A stretch of 64,000 nt of DNA, taken from Psychrobacillus vulpis (GTDB lineage: Bacteria; Bacillota; Bacilli; Bacillales_A; Planococcaceae). Made by a program: the position numbers and the translations under genes. The DNA is taken from positions 99,163 through 163,162 of the forward strand of contig NZ_VDGI01000006.1 in the NCBI RefSeq assembly GCF_006861825.1. The letters are read 5' to 3'. Of the stretch, positions 33,889 to 42,232 are shown piece after piece (the first letter of the stretch is position 1; every line of letters begins with the position of its first letter). Below the pieces are notes generated by a model that saw nothing but the letters and a program-made list of their open reading frames with translations, did not search any database and was not told the origin of the DNA.

Positions 33889-35625
33889 ATGAAAAGAAAA
33901 TCATTAAGCACAAAAATGGCATTAATCCTTATTACTGTCATGTTATGCTTGTTTGTAGCAGTTTCCGCATTATTCACGATGAGTACTCTAAAAACTGTTC
34001 AAGATTCGATTAGAAGTCAAGCGGTAACAACAGCGGATTACTTAGCGAGCAAAGTAGACGGGGATAAATACAAGGAATTTATAGAAAAACCAGTGGAAAG
34101 TGATACATATTGGGAATTGCGTGATCATCTAATAAATGCATTAGATAGTACGGGTGTGCTTTATCTGTATACACTTAAAGCAGATGTAAACTCAGTTGAA
34201 ATAATGATCGATGGTTATCCAAAGGGTACCGAGGGCGCAGCAACCATTGGGCAAAAAACAACTGGAACCACTTATGAGGATGTAAGTGCGGTTTTAGAAG
34301 GTGAGTCAGTCAGTACGAAGGTTATTAATGATCCTGAATTTGGAAGATATTTATCGGCGTTTTCACCAATTAAAGACAGTAATGGTGATATAGTAGGGAT
34401 TTTGGCAGTTGATATTGCAGCGGAGAATGTAGTTGGAATTCAGAATAGTCTGCTTAAAACTACTATTCCTATTGTTGCACTTATCTTTCTTGTTATTATT
34501 CTAGTTCTTTCAGCAATATTTTTCATATATACAAAAAGAACATTGGCTCCACTTGGCATTGTCAGCGAGGCATTAGGGGATTTTGCAGAAGGTAAATGGA
34601 CAGTGGCTTCCAAAAAAGTGGATAGTATTAAACTAAAATCAAATAATGAAATTTCAGCATTGGCTAAATCATTTATGGCTTCTTACGAGCGATTAAGCGC
34701 AGTTATGAAGGAAATGACTAACCATTCTACTCAAGTATTAAAATCATCAACTCAGCTTTTTCAAACGATTGAAAAAACAATGGATACCAATCGTGTCATC
34801 AATGCAAACATGGTTGAGTTAGCAGAGGGAAGTGCAAAATCATTACAAAATAGTGAAGAGTCTGTTACAGCTTTAGAAGAGATGTCAATTGGCATTCAAA
34901 AGATTGCAGATTCTGGAAATGATATGTCGAACACCTCAAATGAAGTGACTTCTTTTATAGGCAAGGGGTATGAAGAATCGAAGCGGGTTGTTGAACAAAT
35001 TAAAGAAGTTCAAAAAATGGTTCATCAAACTGGTGGAAAAGTAGAAGAGTTAAGTGGTCAATCTAAACAAATCCAGGAAATCACGAATGTGATGACAGGT
35101 ATAGCCGAGCAAACAAATCTTCTAGCACTGAATGCTGCAATTGAAGCTGCGCGAGCTGGTGAATCAGGAAAAGGTTTTGCCGTTGTTGCGGATGAAGTTA
35201 GAAGATTAGCAGAGCAATCAAAACAATCAGCAGAAGAAATACGAACACTTATTGAAAACTTTGAGCATGTAACGGATGAAGTTAGTAGCGTAATGGCTGC
35301 AACATCTTCAAAAGTTACAGAAGGTACAAAAGCAGTACAAGAAATTGGACAAATGTTAGAACAGATTGTCCAAACGATCAGTCATATAAATGTAGAAATT
35401 CAAGATACTTCAGCAGTTACAGAAGAAATGTCGGCAGGTTCAGAGCAAATCCTTGCGGCGTTTGAAAATATTAAAGCATTCGCGCGTGATGCCGCTACTC
35501 AAACTATAGAAGTAGCAAGTTCTACAGAAGAGCAAACAAATGCAATGGGATCATTGGAAAAAATGAGTGATGAACTGCAAAAGGTTGCCCATTCATTAAG
35601 TAAGCTTATTGATAAATTTGAATAA
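33889..35625 (+). CDS. Methyl-accepting chemotaxis protein
   Basis: Membrane chemoreceptor of 578 residues. TM1 about 10-31, an extracellular Cache-like sensor about 35-185 ([44 protein letters not shown]), TM2 about 190-214, HAMP to about 270, then the long coiled-coil signalling domain. The highly conserved CheA/CheW hairpin tip is present: [20 protein letters not shown]. Adaptation-site-like Glu/Gln pairs flank it. The ligand is unknown. Single gene with a sigma-D promoter and a terminator, as expected for a stand-alone receptor. Confidence 0.94.
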   Translation: MKRKSLSTKMALILITVMLCLFVAVSALFTMSTLKTVQDSIRSQAVTTADYLASKVDGDKYKEFIEKPVESDTYWELRDHLINALDSTGVLYLYTLKADVNSVEIMIDGYPKGTEGAATIGQKTTGTTYEDVSAVLEGESVSTKVINDPEFGRYLSAFSPIKDSNGDIVGILAVDIAAENVVGIQNSLLKTTIPIVALIFLVIILVLSAIFFIYTKRTLAPLGIVSEALGDFAEGKWTVASKKVDSIKLKSNNEISALAKSFMASYERLSAVMKEMTNHSTQVLKSSTQLFQTIEKTMDTNRVINANMVELAEGSAKSLQNSEESVTALEEMSIGIQKIADSGNDMSNTSNEVTSFIGKGYEESKRVVEQIKEVQKMVHQTGGKVEELSGQSKQIQEITNVMTGIAEQTNLLALNAAIEAARAGESGKGFAVVADEVRRLAEQSKQSAEEIRTLIENFEHVTDEVSSVMAATSSKVTEGTKAVQEIGQMLEQIVQTISHINVEIQDTSAVTEEMSAGSEQILAAFENIKAFARDAATQTIEVASSTEEQTNAMGSLEKMSDELQKVAHSLSKLIDKFE

Positions 35626-35646
35626 GCGACAGTAGGAGTAATAAGG

Positions 35647-35688
35647 AAAGAGCAAGCCATATTAATATTTGGGTTGCTCTTTTTTTTG
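35647..35688 (+). terminator. Terminator of the MCP gene
   Basis: AAGAGCAAGCC pairs with GGGTTGCTCTT, followed by T8. Confidence 0.88.
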
Positions 35689-35701
35689 GTGGATCCAGAC
35701 T

Positions 35702-36430
35702 TTAGTGTTTCACACTCGTACTATTTATTTCTAAGAGCTCAGAAACGGTAACAAACTTATACCCTTGCTCTTTTAGCTCAGGGAGTATTTCCTCCAACGC
35801 TTTCACTGTTTGAGAACGATCTCCACCAGCATCGTGAAATAAAACAATATCACCAGGTTTAGCACCAGATATTACTCGCGATACAATTTTATTTACCCCT
35901 GGAGTTTTCCAGTCCTCAGTATCTTGGTGCCAAGACCACATAATTACTTTATATCCATTTTGGACGGCAGTATTTATAATACGGTCGTTATAAGTTCCTC
36001 CAACTGGGCGATAAAACAATGGATATGTTCCAGTAATATCATGGATAATTTCATTCGTCTTTTTTAATTCCTCAGTAAGTTTTTCAGGAGTAATTTTATA
36101 TGGATGAGAATACGTATGATTTGCTATTTCATGACCTTCTTGACCTATTTGAAGAATTAAATCAGGCAATTTTTCTGCTCGTTCACCTATAACAAAAAAT
36201 GTTGCTTTCGCATCGTATTCAGAAAGTAAATCTAAAATTTGTGGGGTATATGTGGAATGAGGCCCATCATCAAACGTTAGTGCTATAACTTTTTCCTCCG
36301 TTTTAATCTCCCAAAGTACATATCCTTTTTTTTCATAATAAGGTCTGCCTCTATCCATTGCAGAAGATGCATAAGCGATACAGAAAAATATAAGAATAAA
36401 TATACCGACTTTCAATAATAATGATTTCAT
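35702..36430 (-). CDS. Polysaccharide deacetylase (NodB domain)
   Basis: 242-residue carbohydrate esterase family 4 protein with an N-terminal signal anchor (LLLKVGIFILIFFCIAYA). The catalytic motifs are complete: TFDDGPHSTYT with the Asp pair, HEIANHTYSHPY with two metal His, and FYRPVGGTYND. It should deacetylate GlcNAc or MurNAc in peptidoglycan outside the membrane. B. subtilis relatives include the spore-cortex enzymes PdaA and PdaB; which one this equals cannot be settled here, though cotJ next door fits a sporulation setting. ATG with AGGAGG upstream. Confidence 0.88.
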   Translation of the reverse strand: MKSLLLKVGIFILIFFCIAYASSAMDRGRPYYEKKGYVLWEIKTEEKVIALTFDDGPHSTYTPQILDLLSEYDAKATFFVIGERAEKLPDLILQIGQEGHEIANHTYSHPYKITPEKLTEELKKTNEIIHDITGTYPLFYRPVGGTYNDRIINTAVQNGYKVIMWSWHQDTEDWKTPGVNKIVSRVISGAKPGDIVLFHDAGGDRSQTVKALEEILPELKEQGYKFVTVSELLEINSTSVKH

Positions 36431-36672
36431 AAAGAATTCCTCCTAGCCTTACTCATTTGGCGGAAGTTTTAAATGCCTTTTATCATTGAAATTATTGTTC
36501 ACCGATGCACATTGAAATATACCGAAGTATTTTGAGTAAATGTCTCGTGGCTAACGCGGAATAGAGTATTATGTAAAAAAAGGAATTTTCTCCAAGTAAG
36601 ACGTTTTCAACCAGAAATAAACAAAAAACGCCTGGAACAGGACAACAGCCCATAACCAAGCGAAGCGATTTG

Positions 36673-36715
36673 TTACTGGTGCCAGGCACCAGTAATACCA
36701 GGCAACAGTAATAAA
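36673..36715. repeat. REP-like palindrome copy 4
   Basis: TTACTGGTGCC-A-GGCACCAGTAA (36673-36695), perfect 11-bp arms, then a partial echo 'taccaggcaacagtaata'. The 305-bp gap between the deacetylase and cotJC holds this element; nothing else there is convincing. Confidence 0.82.
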
Positions 36716-36735
36716 TTTGTAACAATCGAATGTAA

Positions 36736-37305
36736 TTAAAATATTTTTTTTCGGTCTCTTTCGTCTTTTAGAAGTTCTACTGCTTCGCGAAAGCGTAGTG
36801 AGTGGATGTTTTCTCTTTCTCTTAAAAATCTTAAGGCATCATTTATACCAGGATCATCAGAAATATCGATTAACCATTGATAAGTTGCACGAGCTTTTTC
36901 TTCAGCTGCTATATCTTCATATAAATCTGCAATCGGGTCTCCTTTTGACTGGATATAAGTTGTAGTAAATGGTACACCACCAGCATTTTCGTAGAATAGC
37001 GAATGACCATGGTTGACAAAGTGTGCACCGAGTCCTGCTTTTTCTAGCTGTTCTGGCGTAGCATCTTTTGTAAGTTTATAAATCATCGTTGCAAGCATTT
37101 CAAGATGAGAAAATTCTTCTGTGGAAATATCAGTTAGTAGACCAATTACTTTATCTGGTACTGTATAGCGTTGATTCATGTACCTTAAAGCAGCAGCGAG
37201 TTCTCCGTCAGCACCACCATATTGTTCCATAATATACCTTGCAAGCATTGGATTACACGTCGTTACTTCTACAGGGTATAGCAGTTTTTTTTCATAAACC
37301 CACAT
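36736..37305 (-). CDS. cotJC: Spore coat protein CotJC
   Basis: 189-residue manganese-catalase-like protein of the spore coat. The di-metal ferritin-like helices show EEFSHLEMLATMI and EEKARATYQWLI; the N-terminus MWVYEKKLLYPVEVTTCNPMLA is typical of CotJC. In B. subtilis it interacts with CotJA for coat assembly. Third gene of the operon, 15 bases after cotJB, with AAAGGGG before its ATG. Confidence 0.95.
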   Translation of the reverse strand: MWVYEKKLLYPVEVTTCNPMLARYIMEQYGGADGELAAALRYMNQRYTVPDKVIGLLTDISTEEFSHLEMLATMIYKLTKDATPEQLEKAGLGAHFVNHGHSLFYENAGGVPFTTTYIQSKGDPIADLYEDIAAEEKARATYQWLIDISDDPGINDALRFLRERENIHSLRFREAVELLKDERDRKKIF

Positions 37306-37320
37306 TGCGTTTCCCCTTTC

Positions 37321-37587
37321 TCAACGTTGCCACGGCCATGGTGTAGAATTCCAGTGCCACCCTACTTCAATTGCCTGTTTTGAAGGGACAGACAATAGAG
37401 AAAGTGGGCCGAATCTAGATTCATACTGTTTCCGTACTTTTTTTGCTTCTTTGATTGCTTCACGCCACTGATTCATCGCTTCTTCATCGTTTGGGTGTGT
37501 ATCGGTGTATAAAGTAAGTTCCACTACGACAAAATCCATTTGTTGCACTTTTTTTAACAAATTCCACTCTTCATCAGAAGCATTCAT
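37321..37587 (-). CDS. cotJB: Spore coat protein CotJB
   Basis: 88-residue coat-associated protein with the family pattern QQMDFVVVELTLYTDTHPNDEEA-like segment near the middle and a proline/tryptophan-rich end (GWHWNSTPWPWQR). It starts four bases inside the end of cotJA (ATGA overlap) with AGGAGG upstream. Confidence 0.93.
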   Translation of the reverse strand: MNASDEEWNLLKKVQQMDFVVVELTLYTDTHPNDEEAMNQWREAIKEAKKVRKQYESRFGPLSLLSVPSKQAIEVGWHWNSTPWPWQR

Positions 37588-37802
37588 GAAATTCCCTCCT
37601 CACTGTAAAATCCATCCACAAATGATGGCCAAAGGGATCCATGTTTTAAAGCTTGTTCTGGTGAATATTGTGGCAGGCCAGGTTTTTGAAAATTCGTGAA
37701 AAGTTGCGGAGGTAAAACAAAGGTCTTTACTAAAATTGGGGGACAAGGGTCTCTTGGAGAAACATAAGGCTTATAGCTTCCTCGGAATAATGAACGATCC
37801 AA
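37584..37802 (-). CDS. cotJA: Spore coat-associated protein CotJA
   Basis: 72-residue protein rich in proline (YVSPRDPCPPILVKTFVLPPQLF), the usual CotJA composition, ending EQALKHGSLWPSFVDGFYSEE. The start is TTG at 37802 with AAGGAGTGA upstream. First gene of cotJABC, in the same order as in B. subtilis; slightly shorter than the usual about 80 residues. Confidence 0.92.
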   Translation of the reverse strand: MDRSLFRGSYKPYVSPRDPCPPILVKTFVLPPQLFTNFQKPGLPQYSPEQALKHGSLWPSFVDGFYSEEGIS

Positions 37803-37823
37803 ACGAAATCACTCCTTCAGACT

Positions 37824-37849
37824 ATCCTATGAAAAGAAGATTTATATGA
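37824..37849 (-). promoter_or_regulatory. Candidate sigma-E promoter of cotJABC
   Basis: On the minus strand TCATATAA (37842-37849) and CATAGGAT (37824-37831) resemble the mother-cell sigma-E boxes (ATA and CATA cores about 13 bp apart), roughly 20 bp before the cotJA ribosome site. cotJ is sigma-E controlled in B. subtilis; the boxes here are imperfect. Confidence 0.35.
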
Positions 37850-37983
37850 TACTATGTGGACAAATTGTAAATGTATTTTTAATGGGTAAAATAAAAAAGT
37901 TCCCTAATAATCACCTAGATTCATAACGATAGGATTTTCTCTATTAACAATGTTTATATTCAAAGAAGAAAAGTTAGGATACG

Positions 37984-38045
37984 AATATTACAAGATTATT
38001 ACAGGTGCTATTACAGGTGCCAGGCACCAGTAATAAATTTGATAC
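37984..38045. repeat. REP-like palindrome copy 5 with an internal duplication
   Basis: TTACAGGTGCC-A-GGCACCAGTAA (38011-38033) with one mismatch between the arms. It is preceded by a second ATTACAGGTGC (from 37999) and by ATATTACAAG. Confidence 0.82.
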
Positions 38046-38116
38046 AAATATCATTTGGGTGATTAGTGCATTGTTATGAGGGGGATGATATTGGGGTATG
38101 TATTTGAGCAGGAGGT

Positions 38117-38179
38117 TTGACACTCTGTTTCATAATGATTTATAGTTATCTTGAATTTAAAATATATTAAATTGAGATA
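38117..38179 (+). promoter_or_regulatory. Promoter with MhqR-type operator before the FMN reductase
   Basis: TTGACA (38117-38122), 18-bp spacer, TATAGT (38141-38146). Directly after the -10 come TATCTTGAATTTAA (38147-38160) and TTAAATTGAGATA (38167-38179), near-mirror half sites that match the boxes at the marR promoter (41115-41147). Confidence 0.7.
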
Positions 38180-38266
38180 TATAAATTCAGAATAACAGAA
38201 TTGGTGGTATGCAACATGGGTTTTCTAGACAAATTATTCGGTAGAACCAATCAGGAGGAAACAACA

Positions 38267-38833
38267 ATGACTGTAGAAAAGTTAAAAGTTGGTATTGTAA
38301 TCGGAAGTGTTCGTCAAGGACGTAATGCGGAAGCTGTAGCTAAATGGATGTACGACTTCGCAACAAAACGAAATGACGCAGAGTATGAGTTAGTGGATCT
38401 TGCAAACTATAAATTACCTTTATTAGGTGCAGAACTTGCTGCATCAGAACAAGATGCAGCAAACGCGGCTATTAAAGCTTGGTCTGAAAAAATGGCTTCG
38501 TTTGATGCTTACGTTTTCGTAATACCTGAATATAACCATGCAATTGGTGGTGCACTTAAAAATGCTACTGATTACTTGAAGCCAGAAGTAGCAAACAAAG
38601 CTGCAGGTTTTGTTGGTTATGGTAGTTTAGGTGGTACTCGTGCACATGAAAATATGCGCTTAATCCTTGGAGAATTATCTGTTGCAGATGTTCGCACTGC
38701 TGTTACATTCTCACTTATGACGGACTTTGAAAACATGAGTGTATTCAAACCTGCTGATTACCATGCAGGAAATGCAAATGCCATGCTGAATGAACTTCTT
38801 GCATGGGGTGGCGCATTAAAGACTATTCGTTAA
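38267..38833 (+). CDS. NADPH-dependent FMN reductase (azoreductase/quinone reductase-like)
   Basis: Flavodoxin-fold NAD(P)H:FMN oxidoreductase of 188 residues. The FMN phosphate loop is GSVRQGRNAEAVAKW and the family signature is VFVIPEYNHAIGGALKNATDYL, followed by GFVGYGSLGGTRAHENMR. It probably reduces quinones, azo or nitro compounds by two electrons. I chose ATG at 38267 (AGGAGG eight bases upstream); the frame is open from 38201 and could add MGFLDKLFGR and a few more residues, which also look coding. The operator upstream suggests control by the MarR regulator 3 kb downstream. Confidence 0.87.
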   Translation: MTVEKLKVGIVIGSVRQGRNAEAVAKWMYDFATKRNDAEYELVDLANYKLPLLGAELAASEQDAANAAIKAWSEKMASFDAYVFVIPEYNHAIGGALKNATDYLKPEVANKAAGFVGYGSLGGTRAHENMRLILGELSVADVRTAVTFSLMTDFENMSVFKPADYHAGNANAMLNELLAWGGALKTIR

Positions 38834-38846
38834 TATTGAAAGAATT

Positions 38847-38885
38847 GGGTCAAGAGAAATTATCAATTTCTCTTGGCCTTTTTTA
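38847..38885 (+). terminator. Terminator of the FMN reductase gene
   Basis: GTCAAGAGAAAT pairs with ATTTCTCTTGGC, followed by T6. Confidence 0.88.
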
Positions 38886-38978
38886 TGTTAATTAATCGTA
38901 TCTCTTTAAAAAAGATAATATTAATTTATAATTTAATTATTAGAATTTTAAAATATTTTAATAAAGGGGGGAATGGAA

Positions 38979-39749
38979 ATGGATATTAAATCAAAAGTTG
39001 TACTAGTTACTGGCGGAGCATCCGGGTTAGGATTGGGAACGGTAGAGAACTTAGTTCAAAAAGGAGCAAAGGTCGTTATTTTTGACTTGCATGAAGAAAA
39101 TGCAAAGAAAGTAAGAAAACAATTAGGAGAAAATGTATCATACTTTATCGTGGATGTATCAGATGAAATAGCTGTTAAAAAAGCAATGCAAAATATTATG
39201 GATGTTTTTGGAGCTATTCATATTTGTGTAAACTGTGCTGGCATCGCACCTCCACAAAAGACGATAAGCAGATCTGGTGCGATGCCATTAGAAAACTTTA
39301 AGCAAGTAGTTGATATTAATTTAGTTGGTACGTTTAATGTACTGCGTTTGGCTGCAACGGAAATGACCAAAAATAAACCCCTTACTGAATCTGGAGAAAA
39401 AGGCATTATTATAAATACAGCATCAATAGCAGCTTTTGATGGTCAAATGGGCCAGGCTGCTTATAGTGCAAGCAAAGCTGGTGTGGCGGGAATGACTTTA
39501 CCAATAGCTCGTGATTTATCTGCATACGGTATACGTGTCAATGCGATTGCTCCTGGATTATTCCGTACACCACTTGCAAATACATTGGATGAAAGAATAA
39601 TAGAAAAACTTGAGACGATGGTCGAGTTTCCTAAACGTTTGGGACAGCCTGGAGAATTTGCTTCTTTAGTTATGTTCATGATTGAAAATGAATATATCAA
39701 TGGAGAAGTAGTTCGATTAGATGGTGGAATTCGAATGCAACCCCGTTAA
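38979..39749 (+). CDS. SDR-family 3-hydroxyacyl-CoA dehydrogenase (HSD17B10-like)
   Basis: 256-residue short-chain dehydrogenase using NAD. The cofactor loop is VTGGASGLGLGT, followed by the acidic residue of strand 2 in VVIFDLHEEN, CVNCAGIAPP, then Ser in NTASIAAFDGQ and the catalytic Tyr-Lys pair in YSASKAG. The sequence most resembles type II 3-hydroxyacyl-CoA dehydrogenases, which oxidise 3-hydroxybutyryl-CoA or branched analogues. ATG at 38979 has AAGGGGGGA at proper spacing; ATG at 38973 is too close. The next gene is a thiolase, the following step of the pathway. Confidence 0.87.
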   Translation: MDIKSKVVLVTGGASGLGLGTVENLVQKGAKVVIFDLHEENAKKVRKQLGENVSYFIVDVSDEIAVKKAMQNIMDVFGAIHICVNCAGIAPPQKTISRSGAMPLENFKQVVDINLVGTFNVLRLAATEMTKNKPLTESGEKGIIINTASIAAFDGQMGQAAYSASKAGVAGMTLPIARDLSAYGIRVNAIAPGLFRTPLANTLDERIIEKLETMVEFPKRLGQPGEFASLVMFMIENEYINGEVVRLDGGIRMQPR

Positions 39750-39789
39750 TAAGAAGCCCTTAAATCATGTAAATAGGGAGGGAATAAAA

Positions 39790-40941
39790 ATGAGAGAAGT
39801 AGTAATAGTTGATGGAGTTCGAACAGCAGTTGGGCGTAGAAAAGGAATATTTGCTAGTTATCGATCAGATGAACTAGCAGCTCTTGTACTCGATGAACTA
39901 GTGAAGCGTGCAGGGGTTGAAAAAGCAGAAATAGATGATGTTATTTTAGGTTGCGTTACTCAAACTGGAGAGCAGGCAGGAAATATTGCACGAACAGCAG
40001 CACTAATTGCAGGTTTCCCAATTCACGTACCAGGTGTCACAATCGATAGACAGTGTGGATCAAGTCAGCAAGCTGTCCATTTTGGAGCTCAAGCTATAGC
40101 CTCAGGTGATATGGACATGGTCATAGCAGGTGGAGTGGAAAGTATGACGAGGGAACCGATGTTTACAAACATAGGTGATACAAAACTCAGTTCAAAACTA
40201 ATAGAAAAATATGAAATAATAAACCAAGGTTTGTCATCCGAGAGAATGGTTAAGAAATGGAATTTGACACGTGAAGATCTCGATAAATACTCCTCTAATA
40301 GTCATAGCAAAGCATTAGAGGCCATTAAAAAAGGCCATTTTGTGAATGAAATTGTTCCAGTAGAAATAATACAAGAAGATGGTACTAGAAAGAGCGTTAC
40401 AGTCGATGAAGGACCTCGATTAGGAACGACAGTGGAAGTGCTTAGTGGATTAAGAACGGTTTTCGATGAAAATGGTGTAATCACAGCAGGTAATGCTAGT
40501 CAGATGAGCGATGGTGCTTCAGCAGTCCTTCTAATGTCCAAAGAAAGAGCAAAGCAATTAGGATTAAAACCGAAAGCGCGCATCGTCGCTCGAAGCGTAA
40601 CTGGATCCGATCCAACACTTATGTTATCTGGTCCTATAGAAGCGACTAGAAAAGTATTATTAAAGGCTGGACTTTCGATTAATGAAATGGACACATACGA
40701 AGTAAACGAGGCTTTTGCACAAGTTCCTCTTGTATGGTTGAAAGAAACCGGAGCTGATCCAGAGAAATTAAATCCAGATGGAGGCGCTATTGCGTTGGGG
40801 CATCCACTAGGAGCGACAGGAACAAGATTATTAGTTACTTTGATGAATAGACTAGAACGAACAGGTGGCCGTTATGGGTTACTTGCCATTTGTGAAGGGA
40901 TGGGAATGGCCAACGCAACCATAATTGAACGTATAGAATAA
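39790..40941 (+). CDS. Acetyl-CoA acetyltransferase (thiolase)
   Basis: 383-residue thiolase that splits acetoacetyl- or 3-ketoacyl-CoA with CoA, or runs in reverse. Active-site parts are visible: the nucleophile Cys in TIDRQCGSSQQAV, the NEAFAQ motif, His in GGAIALGHPLGATG and the second Cys in AICEGMGMANA. ATG at 39790 is preceded by GGGAGGG; the frame opens upstream at 39721 inside the SDR gene, which is not credible as a start. It is co-directional with the SDR gene (40-bp gap), giving consecutive dehydrogenation and thiolysis steps. Confidence 0.93.
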   Translation: MREVVIVDGVRTAVGRRKGIFASYRSDELAALVLDELVKRAGVEKAEIDDVILGCVTQTGEQAGNIARTAALIAGFPIHVPGVTIDRQCGSSQQAVHFGAQAIASGDMDMVIAGGVESMTREPMFTNIGDTKLSSKLIEKYEIINQGLSSERMVKKWNLTREDLDKYSSNSHSKALEAIKKGHFVNEIVPVEIIQEDGTRKSVTVDEGPRLGTTVEVLSGLRTVFDENGVITAGNASQMSDGASAVLLMSKERAKQLGLKPKARIVARSVTGSDPTLMLSGPIEATRKVLLKAGLSINEMDTYEVNEAFAQVPLVWLKETGADPEKLNPDGGAIALGHPLGATGTRLLVTLMNRLERTGGRYGLLAICEGMGMANATIIERIE

Positions 40942-41039
40942 GAGGAAAATAGAAACTAGTATACAGAACAGCTTAGACTAAAGAATTAGGACGTATAGTT
41001 CCATAACATCGATGTAATTTTTTTTACACATTAAGTAAG

Positions 41040-41080
41040 ACCTCGATTTCATGTTTAAAAGCATGGAGCCGAGGTTTTTT
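41040..41080 (+). terminator. Terminator after the thiolase gene
   Basis: ACCTCG (41040-41045) pairs with CGAGGT (41070-41075), with an inner ATG/CAT stem and a T6 run. Confidence 0.75.
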
Positions 41081-41086
41081 CATTGT

Positions 41087-41147
41087 TTGACACGTAATAC
41101 AAAATAGAATATAATATCTTTAATTCAAGATAATTAAATTCGAGATA
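41087..41147 (+). promoter_or_regulatory. marR promoter with MhqR-type operator
   Basis: A consensus promoter, TTGACA (41087-41092), 17-bp spacer, TATAAT (41110-41115). Overlapping its -10 is the palindrome TATCTTTAATTCAAGATA (41115-41132), with a further half-site AAATTCGAGATA (41136-41147). The B. subtilis MhqR box has the same TATCT-GAATTC-AGATA plan. Confidence 0.8.
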
Positions 41148-41170
41148 AAATAATGTTAGGAGGTGATTAG

Positions 41171-41593
41171 TTGAACGGAAACTTATCATTGAAGTCATTT
41201 GTTGTACTGATGAAATCATCCAAAGCCATTCAAGAACGGGTTAAAAAAGATATTAGTAATCAAGATTTAAAAATTTCGGAGTTTACTGTGTTAGAAGCTT
41301 TATATAGTAAAGGAAAACAGACGGTTCGACAAATTTCAGATGCAGTCCTCATAAATTCGGGTTCCATCACTTATGTAATAGACAAATTAGAGGACAAGGG
41401 TTTGTTGGAAAGAAAAGACTGTAAAGAAGATAGACGAGTTGTCTATATTCAACTAACAAGATTAGGGAAACAATTTATGGATGAAATATTTCCTAAGCAC
41501 CAGTTAGTAATTGAAGAAATTTTTTCGGAAATTACGAACAAAGAAAAAGAACTATTAATTGGTTTATTAAAAAGGGTTGGAAAGAAGGAATAA
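41171..41593 (+). CDS. mhqR: MarR-family repressor, MhqR-like
   Basis: 140-residue winged-helix regulator (ALYSKGKQTVRQISDAVLINSGSITYVIDKLEDKGLLERKDCKEDRR is the wHTH with wing). It lacks the N-terminal redox cysteine of YodB, as MhqR does. Start TTG with AGGAGGTGA upstream. The two genes behind it are counterparts of mhqN and mhqO, the classical MhqR targets for methyl-hydroquinone/catechol stress. Its own promoter carries the palindrome, implying autoregulation. The symbol is given by synteny plus family. Confidence 0.82.
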   Translation: MNGNLSLKSFVVLMKSSKAIQERVKKDISNQDLKISEFTVLEALYSKGKQTVRQISDAVLINSGSITYVIDKLEDKGLLERKDCKEDRRVVYIQLTRLGKQFMDEIFPKHQLVIEEIFSEITNKEKELLIGLLKRVGKKE

Positions 41594-41596
41594 GCT

Positions 41597-42217
41597 TTGA
41601 CTGAATTTATAGAGTTAGTGAAAAGTCGACGTTCTGCTAGTAACTTTTTGAAAGAAAATTCAATGACACAGAAAGATTTTAAGGAAATATTTGAATTGGT
41701 GAAACTTGCACCATCTGCATTTAATCTTCAACATACAAAATATTTAGTAGTGACGGACCCGGAAGTAAAAGAACAATTAAAAACTGCTGCAAATGGGCAA
41801 TATAAAGTTCAAGCTGCTTCTGCTGTTATTTTAGTATTAGGGAACAAATTAGCTTACAAAAACACAGCAGCTATAAATGAAGGATTACTCATGTTAGGTA
41901 TCGTAAACAAGCAAGAATATGATTTTATGGTAGAAGATACAGTTTCACTATATGAGACTAGAGGGGAAGCTTTTCAACGAGATGAAGCAATACGCAATGC
42001 TTCTCTTTCTGCAATGATGTTCATGCTTGTAGCAAAAGACAAAGGTTGGGACACTTGTCCGATGATTGGATTTGATCCAGAAGAGACTAAAAAGATTTTA
42101 GGAATAAGCAATCAATATGAGCCAGTATTAATGATTACAATAGGTAAAGAAAAGCTCGAAAGCAGAAAACCAAGAGGTTATCGTAAGCCTGTAGGTGAAT
42201 TTGTATCATACGTATAA
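41597..42217 (+). CDS. mhqN: Nitroreductase, MhqN-like
   Basis: FMN-dependent nitroreductase-fold protein of 206 residues, the same length as B. subtilis MhqN. Typical segments: VKSRRSASNFLKEN (FMN phosphate contact), LAPSAFNLQHTKYLVV, NASLSAMMFMLVAKDKGWDTCPMIGFDPEE and KPRGYRKPVGEFV. It probably reduces quinones or nitroaromatics. It starts at TTG three bases after the marR stop, so the genes are coupled. Confidence 0.85.
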   Translation: MTEFIELVKSRRSASNFLKENSMTQKDFKEIFELVKLAPSAFNLQHTKYLVVTDPEVKEQLKTAANGQYKVQAASAVILVLGNKLAYKNTAAINEGLLMLGIVNKQEYDFMVEDTVSLYETRGEAFQRDEAIRNASLSAMMFMLVAKDKGWDTCPMIGFDPEETKKILGISNQYEPVLMITIGKEKLESRKPRGYRKPVGEFVSYV

Positions 42218-42232
42218 GGAGAGGATTTAGCA

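Noticed and set aside
36492..36725. 77-codon minus-strand open frame between the deacetylase and cotJC
   Set aside because: It runs through the REP-like palindrome, has an unlikely composition and has no ribosome site.
38201..38266. N-terminal extension of the FMN reductase (MGFLDKLFGR...)
   Set aside because: Kept only as an alternative: AGGAGG before ATG 38267 is stronger and gives the usual family length. GGTGG before 38216 means the longer form is not excluded.
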